64,000 nucleotides of DNA from contig JAIOPN010000051.1 of NCBI GenBank assembly GCA_021413865.1, forward strand, positions 41,077-105,076. Direction: 5' to 3'. This DNA comes from Planctomycetota bacterium (GTDB taxonomy: Bacteria; Planctomycetota; Phycisphaerae; Phycisphaerales; Phycisphaeraceae). Each line of letters begins with the position of its first letter. The first letter of the stretch is position 1. A program made the translations under genes and the position numbers. Under the pieces are notes generated by a model that did not search any database, was not told where the DNA came from, and saw only the letters and a program-made list of their open reading frames with translations. Below, piece by piece: positions 53,742 through 61,027 of this stretch.

Positions 53742-55607
53742 TCACGCCTTGGCGGCGGCGGGCTCCTTCTTATCGACCTTGCCGTAGGTGCGCTGGCGGG
53801 GCTGGATCAGCGGCGTGGGCACGTCGGCGTACTCCAGCGAGACGGAGTAGCTCGACGGGTTCCACTTGGCGATCGTCGTCTTGAGGAACTTGGAGTCGTC
53901 GCGTTCGGTGTAGTCGCTGCGGTAGTGGGCCCCGCGGGACTCGCGCCGCTCCAGCGCGCCCAGCGCGACGGCGTCGGCATAGATCAGCATGTCCCCCAGC
54001 GCCCGCGCGAAGCTCAGGTTCTGGTTCGTCCACATCCCCGTGTCCGTCAGCTTGAGCTTGCGGTACTGCTCGCGCAGCTCGGCGATGATCCCACGCAAAC
54101 CCTTCAGGCCATTTTCGTCGCGCACGACCGTCGCGTAGTCGGTCATGGCGTTGCCGAGTTGCTCGTGGATCTTGTAGGGGTTGTACGTGCCGTGGCCGGA
54201 GAGGAGCTGCTTCATGCGTGACTCCTCCTGGGCGACGGCGCGGTCGTACACGGAGGCCTGCGTGTCGGCGGAGGAGGTCGCCACGCCGTCACGCACGTAG
54301 TTGGCGACGCCCAGCCCGCAGAACAGCCCGTCGAAGATGCAGTTGAGCAGGGCGTTGGCGCCCAGGCGGTTGGCGCCGTGGTAGTTGTAGTTGACCTCGC
54401 CGAAGGCGTAGAGCCCCTTGATGTTGGTCATCATGTTGCCGTGCGCGCCCTGCACCAGCCCCTTGTTGTCGGGCGCGGCCTCGTAGTCGGTGTAGAGCCC
54501 GCCCATGGAGTAGTGGACGGCGGGGAAGATGCGCATCGGGGCCTTCTTGGGGTCCTCGCCGACGAACTTCTCGTAGATTTCGAGGATGCCGTGGAGCTTT
54601 TTCTTGGTCGCCTCGGGCAGGTGGGAAACGTCCAGGTAAACCTGCCGCCCGCCGCCCACGCCGTAACCCTGCTGGCAGATGAAGAAGATTTCACGCGTGG
54701 CGATGTCGCGCGGGACGAGGTTGCCGTACTTGGGGTATTTCTCTTCGAGGAAATACCAGCGCTCGTTCTCGGGGATGTCGATGCCCTTGCGGGGGTCGTT
54801 TTTCTGGCGCGGCACCCAGACCCGGCCGCCCTCGCCACGCGCCGATTCGCTCATCAGCCGGCACTTGTCCTCGCCGGGGATCGCGGTGGGGTGGACCTGG
54901 ATCATCTCGGGGTTGCCGAGCCACGCGCCGGCCTGGAAGCAGCGGGCCGCCGCGCCGCCCGTGCAGATTACCGACATCGTCGATTTGCCGTACACCAGCC
55001 CGCAGCCGCCCGTCGCGATGATCACCGCGTCGGCCCGGTACGAGCGGATCTGCATCGTCCTCATGTCCTGTGCGACGATGCCCTTGCAGACGCCCTGGTC
55101 GTCCAGCACCGGCCAGAGGAACTCCCAGAACTCGTATTTCTTGACCTTGCCCTCGGCCTCGTAGCGGCGCGTCTGCTCGTCGAGTGCGTAGAGCAGTTGC
55201 TGCCCGGTCGTTGCGCCGGCGAAGTGCGTGCGCTTGTAGAGCGACCCGCCGAACATGCGCAGGTCGCGCTCCCCCTCGGCCGTGCGGTTGAAGGGCACGC
55301 CCATGCGGTCGAGCAGGTCGATGATCTTCGGGGCCTCGTAGCACATCTGATAGACGGGCGGCTGGTGGTTGAGGAAGTCACCACCGTAGATCGTCTCGTC
55401 GAAGTGCATCCACTCCGAGTAGCCCTGCTGGCGTGCGACCTCGTTGCAGGCGTTGATGCCGCCCTGGGCGCAGACGCTGTGCGATCGCTTGACCGGGACC
55501 ATCGAGAAGAGGTCCACCGGGACGCCGGCCTCGGCGATGCGGACCGATGCCGCCAGCCCCGCCAGCCCGCCGCCGACCACAATCACTCTTGGTTTCGCGT
55601 TTGCCAT
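53742..55607 (-). CDS. sdhA: Succinate dehydrogenase flavoprotein subunit
   Basis: 621 aa. FAD site VIVVGGGLAGLAASVRIAEAG, the covalent FAD histidine region SHSVCAQGGINAC, and the catalytic HPTAIPG and RGEGGRVW segments are present. The 621-residue length, the short N-terminus and the partnering with one b558 subunit fit the Bacillus/epsilon type. It oxidises succinate to fumarate. The operon has one membrane subunit gene (sdhC) upstream. Confidence 0.96.
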   Translation of the reverse strand: MANAKPRVIVVGGGLAGLAASVRIAEAGVPVDLFSMVPVKRSHSVCAQGGINACNEVARQQGYSEWMHFDETIYGGDFLNHQPPVYQMCYEAPKIIDLLDRMGVPFNRTAEGERDLRMFGGSLYKRTHFAGATTGQQLLYALDEQTRRYEAEGKVKKYEFWEFLWPVLDDQGVCKGIVAQDMRTMQIRSYRADAVIIATGGCGLVYGKSTMSVICTGGAAARCFQAGAWLGNPEMIQVHPTAIPGEDKCRLMSESARGEGGRVWVPRQKNDPRKGIDIPENERWYFLEEKYPKYGNLVPRDIATREIFFICQQGYGVGGGRQVYLDVSHLPEATKKKLHGILEIYEKFVGEDPKKAPMRIFPAVHYSMGGLYTDYEAAPDNKGLVQGAHGNMMTNIKGLYAFGEVNYNYHGANRLGANALLNCIFDGLFCGLGVANYVRDGVATSSADTQASVYDRAVAQEESRMKQLLSGHGTYNPYKIHEQLGNAMTDYATVVRDENGLKGLRGIIAELREQYRKLKLTDTGMWTNQNLSFARALGDMLIYADAVALGALERRESRGAHYRSDYTERDDSKFLKTTIAKWNPSSYSVSLEYADVPTPLIQPRQRTYGKVDKKEPAAAKA

Positions 55608-55688
55608 GTCTATCGCCTCGATTCGGTCAGCCCGCTTGTTCGTAATGGTTATGGGGATCGGAGCCGCGCACGCCGCAACGGCGCGGGC

Positions 55689-56465
55689 TCAGTGCTCGGA
55701 TGATTTTTCGATCGGGGCCAGGCCCTGCTCGTGCCGCTCGATTGCGGCCTGCATGGCGGCCCTTTCCGCGTCGCTGACCTTGTACGTCATCGCCCCGACG
55801 ATCGAGCCGGCGGAGAATATCGCCAGCACCAGGCCGAGCGTCGCACAGACGTAGCCCCAGCGTTTCTGCGCCGCGACGGTGATGGTGAGCCCCCAGGAGA
55901 TCGCCGCCGTCCAGAGGCCGTTGCACCAGTGATACACGACGCTGGCGACGCCGACGATGTAAAGGATCAGGACGAGCTTGCTGTGCTGCAGGGCGTTGGC
56001 GGTGGTGGCGGAGACCAGCGGGGTGCCGTCGGGGCCGGCGACAAAGAACGGCGTGAACCAGCCGAAGAAGCCCCATCGCCAGCGGAGCGTGGCGATGTGG
56101 AGGAAGATGAAGATCAGGGCGAGGATGCCGGTGATGCGCTGGAGGGTGTAGCGCCAGTTGTCCTGGTAGGCGTAGCGGTCGACGTTCGCCTTACCGGTGA
56201 AGGTATAGACCAGGCCCAGTGCGGCGTGGAAGCCGATGGAGCCCCAGAGCGTCACCTCGATGATGAAGAGCGCCGGCAGGCTGTGGATGAACTCCACCTC
56301 GTGCTGGTAGTCGCCGACCATGAGCTGGAAGTTCGTGAACAGGTGCATCATCACGAACACGCCCACGGGGACGATGCCCGAGAGCGAGTGCAGGCGGCGC
56401 AGCAGGAAGTGGTGCTTCTGGAGGAAAGTCGGGGTCGCGGCGAGCGGGGCGGCGGTGTCGGACAC
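55689..56465 (-). CDS. sdhC: Succinate dehydrogenase cytochrome b558 subunit
   Basis: 258 aa with five predicted membrane helices. Candidate heme-ligand histidines are in LRRLHSLSGIVPVG, MMHLFTNF, GFHAALGLVY and FIFLHIATL, as in the single-subunit di-heme b558 type. It anchors SdhA-SdhB and reduces menaquinone. The GTG at 56465 is preferred: AAGGG lies about 8 nt upstream. The alternative is a TTG at 56495. The upstream DUF1844 gene ends about 57 bp away. Confidence 0.9.
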   Translation of the reverse strand: MSDTAAPLAATPTFLQKHHFLLRRLHSLSGIVPVGVFVMMHLFTNFQLMVGDYQHEVEFIHSLPALFIIEVTLWGSIGFHAALGLVYTFTGKANVDRYAYQDNWRYTLQRITGILALIFIFLHIATLRWRWGFFGWFTPFFVAGPDGTPLVSATTANALQHSKLVLILYIVGVASVVYHWCNGLWTAAISWGLTITVAAQKRWGYVCATLGLVLAIFSAGSIVGAMTYKVSDAERAAMQAAIERHEQGLAPIEKSSEH

Positions 56466-56522
56466 GGTCGGAGCCCTTTCACGAATGCACTTCAATGACC
56501 GGGGACGGCGGGCGGCGGGTTC

Positions 56523-56912
56523 TCACCCGCGGGCCTGGCTGGACATCTGGATGTAGCGGGTGCGGAGTTCATAGACGGTGCTGGAGAGCATGTCCGCTTC
56601 TTCCTGCGTCAGGTTGCCCTTGGTTTTCTCCTCGAGCACGGTGAGCATGTCGATGTGGTGCCGTGCCAGGTCCAGGTGCAGGGCGCGCTGGCCGGTGCGC
56701 GGGTCGGGGATCGCCCCCATCGCGAAGAGGGCCTGCGTCACCATCGTGCTGATGAGCGTCTCGAAGGTGGCGGGGGGCAGGCCGCCCTGGCCCGGGGCGC
56801 CGCCGCCGCGCGCGGGGGCATCCTTGGCCTTCTCGGCGAGTTTCTGCTTCTCGGCCTGCGCCTGGGCCTTCCAGTCGCTGTCGATGTGGATTTTCGGGGT
56901 CTCGTCGGGCAT
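56523..56912 (-). CDS. DUF1844 domain protein
   Basis: 129 aa. A Lys/Ala-rich N-terminus precedes PPATFETLISTMVTQALFAM then DLARHHIDMLTVLEEKTKGN, the DUF1844 core of two helices. Found in Planctomycetota and some other phyla; role unknown. It precedes sdhC on the same strand and may be part of the transcript. Confidence 0.85.
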   Translation of the reverse strand: MPDETPKIHIDSDWKAQAQAEKQKLAEKAKDAPARGGGAPGQGGLPPATFETLISTMVTQALFAMGAIPDPRTGQRALHLDLARHHIDMLTVLEEKTKGNLTQEEADMLSSTVYELRTRYIQMSSQARG

Positions 56913-57003
56913 CGGTGCGTCTCCTTCCGATGGCGTGTGGGAATCGTTTTAGGGAGAGAAGTATAGGGTCGGTCGTGCGTCGATGCGAACCGGTTTTCCA
57001 TAT

Positions 57004-57090
57004 CTGGACAAGCCACGACCGTGAGGGAGTGGTTCCGCAATGCCCCCGATTCTAGGAAAGACCACTCCCTCACGGTCGTGGCTCGTCCAG
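57004..57090. repeat. Long near-perfect inverted repeat, 30-bp arms
   Basis: Arm 57004-57033 and arm 57061-57090 are complementary at 29 of 30 positions, around a 27-bp loop. Core: GCCACGACCGTGAGGGAGTG. It lies in the divergent gap between DUF1844 and the hydrolase. Confidence 0.93.
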
Positions 57091-57146
57091 AGGTCGCGGA
57101 TCACCCGCCGCTTGACTCCCTCAAGGCCCCGCTGTGCAATCCCGCC

Positions 57147-58208
57147 ATGAAACTCGGCACACAACCGCTCGACCCCGGCCTGACCGTCCGCGCCTCCCTC
57201 CTCAAATGGTTAGGCGAGCCGCGGCACGCCTTCACCGCCCGCACCGCCGCCGCGGCCAAGGCGTGGCAGCCCCGCGCACGCAGGGCTTTCCTCGCCTGCC
57301 TGGGCGACGCGCCGCCGCCCTCCGCCACGCCGATGCGGACGCGTGTGCTGGAACGCGTTCAGCTCGACGGCTACTCACGCACGCTCTTCACCCTCGACAC
57401 CGCCCGCAACCTCAAAGCGCTCTGCTGGCTCTGCGTGCCCGACGGCGTGAACCTACAGAGTTCCACCACGCGCGTGCCCGCCATGATCGCCACGCCCGGC
57501 CATGGGATCGGGGCCAAGGACCTGATCGCGCTGGACGCCAAGGGGGAGGCACGCAAGGAGGGCGAGGGGTATCAGAAAGATTACGCGCTGCAGGCGGTGC
57601 GGTTGGGGTACCCGACGCTGGTGGTCGAGCCGATGTCGTTCGGCGAGCGGCGTGACGCGGATCACATGAGCGGGAAATCGACGGAGTCCCCGTGCCAGGC
57701 TGGCGCGACGGTGGCGACGATGCTGGGCACGACGCTCGCCCGCATCCGCATGAACGATTTGCAACGCGGGCTGGATTACCTCGGCACGCTGCCGGGCATC
57801 GACGCGGCACGGGTCGGGATCATGGGCATCAGCGGCGGGGGCCAGATGGCCCTCTGGACCGCGGCCGCGGAGCCGAGGATCAGGGCGGCGATCGTCAGCG
57901 GGTACTTCAACACGTTCCGCCACTCGGTGATGGGGATGCACCACTGCATCTGCAACTTCGCTCCGGGGCTTGCGCGGGATTTCGACATGACCGACCTGGC
58001 GGCGTTGGTCGCGCCACGGGCGATGCTCATCGAGGGCGGGACGAAGGACCCGATTTTCCCGATCGCCGCGACGCGCGCCGCGGTCCGGCGTGCGCGGGCG
58101 ATCTACAAGGTGTTCGGTGTCCCGGGGCGCGTCGGGGCGGACATCTTCGAGGCGGATCACCAGTGGTCGGGGAAGAAGATGGGGGCGTTTTTGGGGAAGG
58201 CATTATAA
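57147..58208 (+). CDS. Alpha/beta hydrolase (acetyl-xylan-esterase/dienelactone-hydrolase type)
   Basis: 353 aa. The nucleophile elbow is GIMGISGGGQMAL (Ser in G-x-S-x-G), with aspartate in EGGTKDPIFPI and histidine in FEADHQWSG completing a catalytic triad. MIATPGHGIGAKDLIA supplies the oxyanion region. The family (Abhydrolase 7-like) includes acetyl xylan esterases and peptidases. The start is chosen at the ATG that begins MKLGTQPLDPGL; the longer ORF would read through the inverted repeat. No signal peptide is obvious. Confidence 0.82.
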   Translation: MKLGTQPLDPGLTVRASLLKWLGEPRHAFTARTAAAAKAWQPRARRAFLACLGDAPPPSATPMRTRVLERVQLDGYSRTLFTLDTARNLKALCWLCVPDGVNLQSSTTRVPAMIATPGHGIGAKDLIALDAKGEARKEGEGYQKDYALQAVRLGYPTLVVEPMSFGERRDADHMSGKSTESPCQAGATVATMLGTTLARIRMNDLQRGLDYLGTLPGIDAARVGIMGISGGGQMALWTAAAEPRIRAAIVSGYFNTFRHSVMGMHHCICNFAPGLARDFDMTDLAALVAPRAMLIEGGTKDPIFPIAATRAAVRRARAIYKVFGVPGRVGADIFEADHQWSGKKMGAFLGKAL

Positions 58209-58212
58209 AGCC

Positions 58213-58225
58213 GCACGCAAACCGC
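58213..58225. repeat. Short repeat GCACGCAAACCGC, left of a low-GC segment
   Basis: Occurs with an inverted partner at 58685-58697 and related copies at 45550 and 45633. See findings. Confidence 0.55.
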
Positions 58226-58325
58226 ACGGATGTTTTTATTCCCGTATATGCAAGGCGTTCAGTCAGGCAAGGGCACGCGAAATATTATCAGTGTGCCCGC
58301 CCCCATTTTTATTTCTGAAGGTGTT

Positions 58326-58568
58326 TTATTTTTCGCTGTGCCTACGCACCCACTTTCGAAAACTGCGACAGTCTTTTCTGAACTGCACAATACTGCAATA
58401 GCCGCTAACAATCGCGAGCACTGCAAACACAATGCAATCGGCTGTCCATCGAATTTCCAAATCAACCAGCTCGCCATCTACATGATGATTTTCCCTCGAG
58501 TAACTGTTGAATAAACCAAATGCCAAAAGTATCGATACAATAAATGCTAAATAAGCCCACCTCATCAT
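58326..58568 (-). CDS. Small two-helix membrane protein in a low-GC segment
   Basis: 80 aa. Two hydrophobic helices (AYLAFIVSILLAFGLFN and CIVFAVLAIVSGYCSIV) enclose a hydrophilic loop, then a basic tail. The local DNA is clearly more AT-rich than the surrounding sequence. A TTGGGG-type Shine-Dalgarno lies 4-5 nt before the ATG. The regular topology argues for a real gene. No family is known. Confidence 0.5.
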   Translation of the reverse strand: MMRWAYLAFIVSILLAFGLFNSYSRENHHVDGELVDLEIRWTADCIVFAVLAIVSGYCSIVQFRKDCRSFRKWVRRHSEK

Positions 58569-58649
58569 TTTGCCCCAATCTTCAGTAGTTATAACTTTGC
58601 AGTTAGGGTAGGAGATGGAGTGAGTGGAATTTATTTAATATTTGATTGC

Positions 58650-58697
58650 AGGACGTATGGCGTGTATGGACGTAAGGCGAGCAAGCAGTTTGCGTGC
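58650..58697 (-). repeat. Second copy of the roughly 50-bp repeat seen at 45550
   Basis: Reading the minus strand, GCACGCAAAC...CTTACGTCCATACACGCC...CGTCCT aligns with the plus strand of 45550-45599 at about three quarters of positions. Confidence 0.6.
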
Positions 58698-58709
58698 GAT
58701 TTTTGGCAA

Positions 58710-60881
58710 TCACACCGACAACCGCTCGCGCACGATCTGGCGGATGCGGCGGTACCACTGGATGGCCAGAGGGGTGCGTGTCTCAAGGGTGAAGCGGATG
58801 TTGACGCGCTCGCCGGGGTAGCAGAGCGGTGCGTCCTGCACGCCCGGGGGCAACTCCAGCCAGAGCTCGAACTGCGGTTGCTGGGTCGTGGCCCCCTTGC
58901 GGTCTTCGGGGTCGGTGGCGATGGTCCCGCCGCCCTGCACGCTCAGGGACGGGTGGGGGAGTTGGGAACGGCCGGAATCGAACGCCTTGATGAGTTTGCT
59001 CTCGATGACGCGGTCGATCCGCGAGGCGGTGCGGAGCTCGACGGTCTGGATCGGGCTGAAGAAGGGGGCGGCGTTCTGCTCCTGATCGACCATGGCGGTG
59101 ACGCGCAGGTCGGTGAGGTCTTCGATCTGGCCGAGCGGCTGGCCGCGGCGGAAGAACTGGCCCTCGAGCGAGGGGCGGATCGCGCCGACGACCACGCCAT
59201 CGCACGGGGCGCGGAGGGTGAGCTCCGCCAGCCGTTTGTCGAGCTCGGCGATCTGCTCACGGATGGTCTCGATCTTGACCTGATTGCGTGAGGACTCGAT
59301 GGGCTGCTTGGAGAGCGTTTCGCGCTGCGCGACCATGAGGCCGTCGAGCTGGGCGGCGAGCTCGTCGTGGAAGGAGCGCAGCTCGGGGTTGTCGGAGATG
59401 ACCAGGACGTCGCCGGCGTGGACGCGCTGGCCGGGCTCGACGAGGACTTTGCGGATGAAGCCGTCGGTCTGGATGTTGAGGTCGGCGCGGCCGGCGCTCT
59501 CGACGACGCCGATGGCACGCCGGTGGTCGCGCACGTCGATCATGCCCAGGGAGACGACGAGGGTGGCGACAAAGAGGGCGGTGACGGCGATGGCGCGGGG
59601 GCGCTGGCGGTCGAGCGAGGGGTTGATGATGAGCCAGTGGCCGAACTTGGCGACGGGGACGATGGCCCAGGCGGAGATGGTCCAGATCGCCAGGAGGATG
59701 CCCAGCGAGGGGATGGCCGCGGCGACGAAGAGGGAGATGCTGAACATGATCAGCACCTTGTAAAACTGGCTGACGATGCTGTAGGTGACCAGCAGCGCCT
59801 GCTCGCCCGGGAGGGTGGTCATGGACTGTGCGTTGGGCATGCCGAAGGCGTATTTCTGGACGAGGTAGCAGAGCTCCTTGCCGGCGCGCTGGTAGAGGTT
59901 GGGGATTTCGAGGATGTCGCTGAGGATGTAGTAGCCGTCGAAGCGGAGCAGGGGGTTGGCGTTGAAGAGGATGGTGGTGACGGAGGAGAGGAAGATGACG
60001 TTGTAGGCCAGTTGCTGGGTGAGGGAGCCGGGGCTGACCTGCTGCTCGTGCACCCAGATGAAGCAGGCGATGGAGGCGAGGAGGAGCTCGAACATCATGC
60101 CCGCGGTGCTGACCAGGACGCGGTGCCACTTGGAGGGGAAGTTCCAGGAGCTGGTGGCGTCCACGTAGGGTGCGGGGAGGAGGACGAGCATCATGACGCC
60201 GACCTCGGGGACCATGCCGCCGAACCGCCTGCAGACCAGGCCGTGGCCCAGCTCGTGCCACGCCTTGATGAGGGTGAACATGAGCGCCATCCAGGCCCAG
60301 TTCGCGGGGGCGAGCACGTTGGTCGCGTCGTTGAAGAGCTTGCCGGTGTGGGGCAGGATGGCGACGATCGCGCTGAGCACGAGCAGAGCCCAGGCGATCA
60401 GGCCCCATTTGCTGAGGAAGGGGCGGAAGAGCGGCGAGAGCCACCTGAGCATCTTGTCGGGGTTGAAGACGGGGAACTTGAGCGACATGATGCTCAGGAA
60501 CTGCCCGCCCCATTGCCGCATGACGCGGCGACGCTGGCGTTTGAGAAGCTGCTCGGCGTCGGCGGGGAGGTCGACGCGGAGGAGGTTCGCTTCGTTGAAC
60601 TGGCCCAGCAGGCCGATCACCTCGTTCTGCGTGGGCGCCGAGTCGCCGAAGCGGTCGAGGGTCATGCGCCAGGCGTCGTCGACCTGCCGCCGGCCGTCGA
60701 GCAGGCCGATGAAGTGGTACGCGACGGGGTTGAGCCGGAAGAACTGGTTGGTGATCGGGTCGTGGACGATGTGCCAGGGCTCGCCGCGGTAGAGCTGGCG
60801 GTGGATGTGGACGTGGGGGCGGAGCATCGGCGTCAGCCGGCTCACGCGTGACCAGGATTGGCTGAAAGTGGGGCGGTCCAT
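58710..60881 (-). CDS. PqqD-like domain fused to an M50 metalloprotease and a HlyD-type adaptor
   Basis: 723 aa. N-terminal residues about 20-105 form a PqqD-like (peptide-binding RRE-type) domain: WHIVHDPITNQFFRLNPVAY then LLDGRRQVDDAW. A multi-helix M50 (site-2 protease) domain follows, with HELGH at 209-213 and the second metal site in NPLLRFDGYY (D315). After about residue 455 a periplasmic HlyD-like lipoyl/hairpin domain appears (IQTDGFIRKVLVEPGQRVHAGDVLVISD, LRAPCDGVVVGAIRP). All metal ligands are intact. It is the last gene of a three-gene operon. Confidence 0.85.
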   Translation of the reverse strand: MDRPTFSQSWSRVSRLTPMLRPHVHIHRQLYRGEPWHIVHDPITNQFFRLNPVAYHFIGLLDGRRQVDDAWRMTLDRFGDSAPTQNEVIGLLGQFNEANLLRVDLPADAEQLLKRQRRRVMRQWGGQFLSIMSLKFPVFNPDKMLRWLSPLFRPFLSKWGLIAWALLVLSAIVAILPHTGKLFNDATNVLAPANWAWMALMFTLIKAWHELGHGLVCRRFGGMVPEVGVMMLVLLPAPYVDATSSWNFPSKWHRVLVSTAGMMFELLLASIACFIWVHEQQVSPGSLTQQLAYNVIFLSSVTTILFNANPLLRFDGYYILSDILEIPNLYQRAGKELCYLVQKYAFGMPNAQSMTTLPGEQALLVTYSIVSQFYKVLIMFSISLFVAAAIPSLGILLAIWTISAWAIVPVAKFGHWLIINPSLDRQRPRAIAVTALFVATLVVSLGMIDVRDHRRAIGVVESAGRADLNIQTDGFIRKVLVEPGQRVHAGDVLVISDNPELRSFHDELAAQLDGLMVAQRETLSKQPIESSRNQVKIETIREQIAELDKRLAELTLRAPCDGVVVGAIRPSLEGQFFRRGQPLGQIEDLTDLRVTAMVDQEQNAAPFFSPIQTVELRTASRIDRVIESKLIKAFDSGRSQLPHPSLSVQGGGTIATDPEDRKGATTQQPQFELWLELPPGVQDAPLCYPGERVNIRFTLETRTPLAIQWYRRIRQIVRERLSV

Positions 60882-60897
60882 GGGGGCGGCTCTGAAG

Positions 60898-60933
60898 TCC
60901 CCTCTCCCTCCGGGAGAGGGTTAGGGTGAGGGC
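60898..60933. repeat. REP-like palindrome, copy 5
   Basis: CCCCTCTCCCTCCGGGAGAG then GGTTAGGGTGAGGG. It faces copy 6 in opposite orientation, in the gap between the M50 fusion and the GAF-HlyD gene. Confidence 0.8.
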
Positions 60934-60985
60934 GTCTTTCGGTCGTGCATCAACCGTCCTGTCACGTGCTCATCCGTATCCGCCA

Positions 60986-61024
60986 CGCCCTCACCCCTGC
61001 CCTCTCCCGGAGGGAGAGGGGGTG
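60986..61024. repeat. REP-like palindrome, copy 6
   Basis: GCCCTCACCCCTGCCCTCTC then CCGGAGGGAGAGGGGGTGA. It forms an inverted pair with copy 5; the pair could fold into one large cruciform or mRNA structure within the operon. Confidence 0.8.
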
Positions 61025-61027
61025 AGA

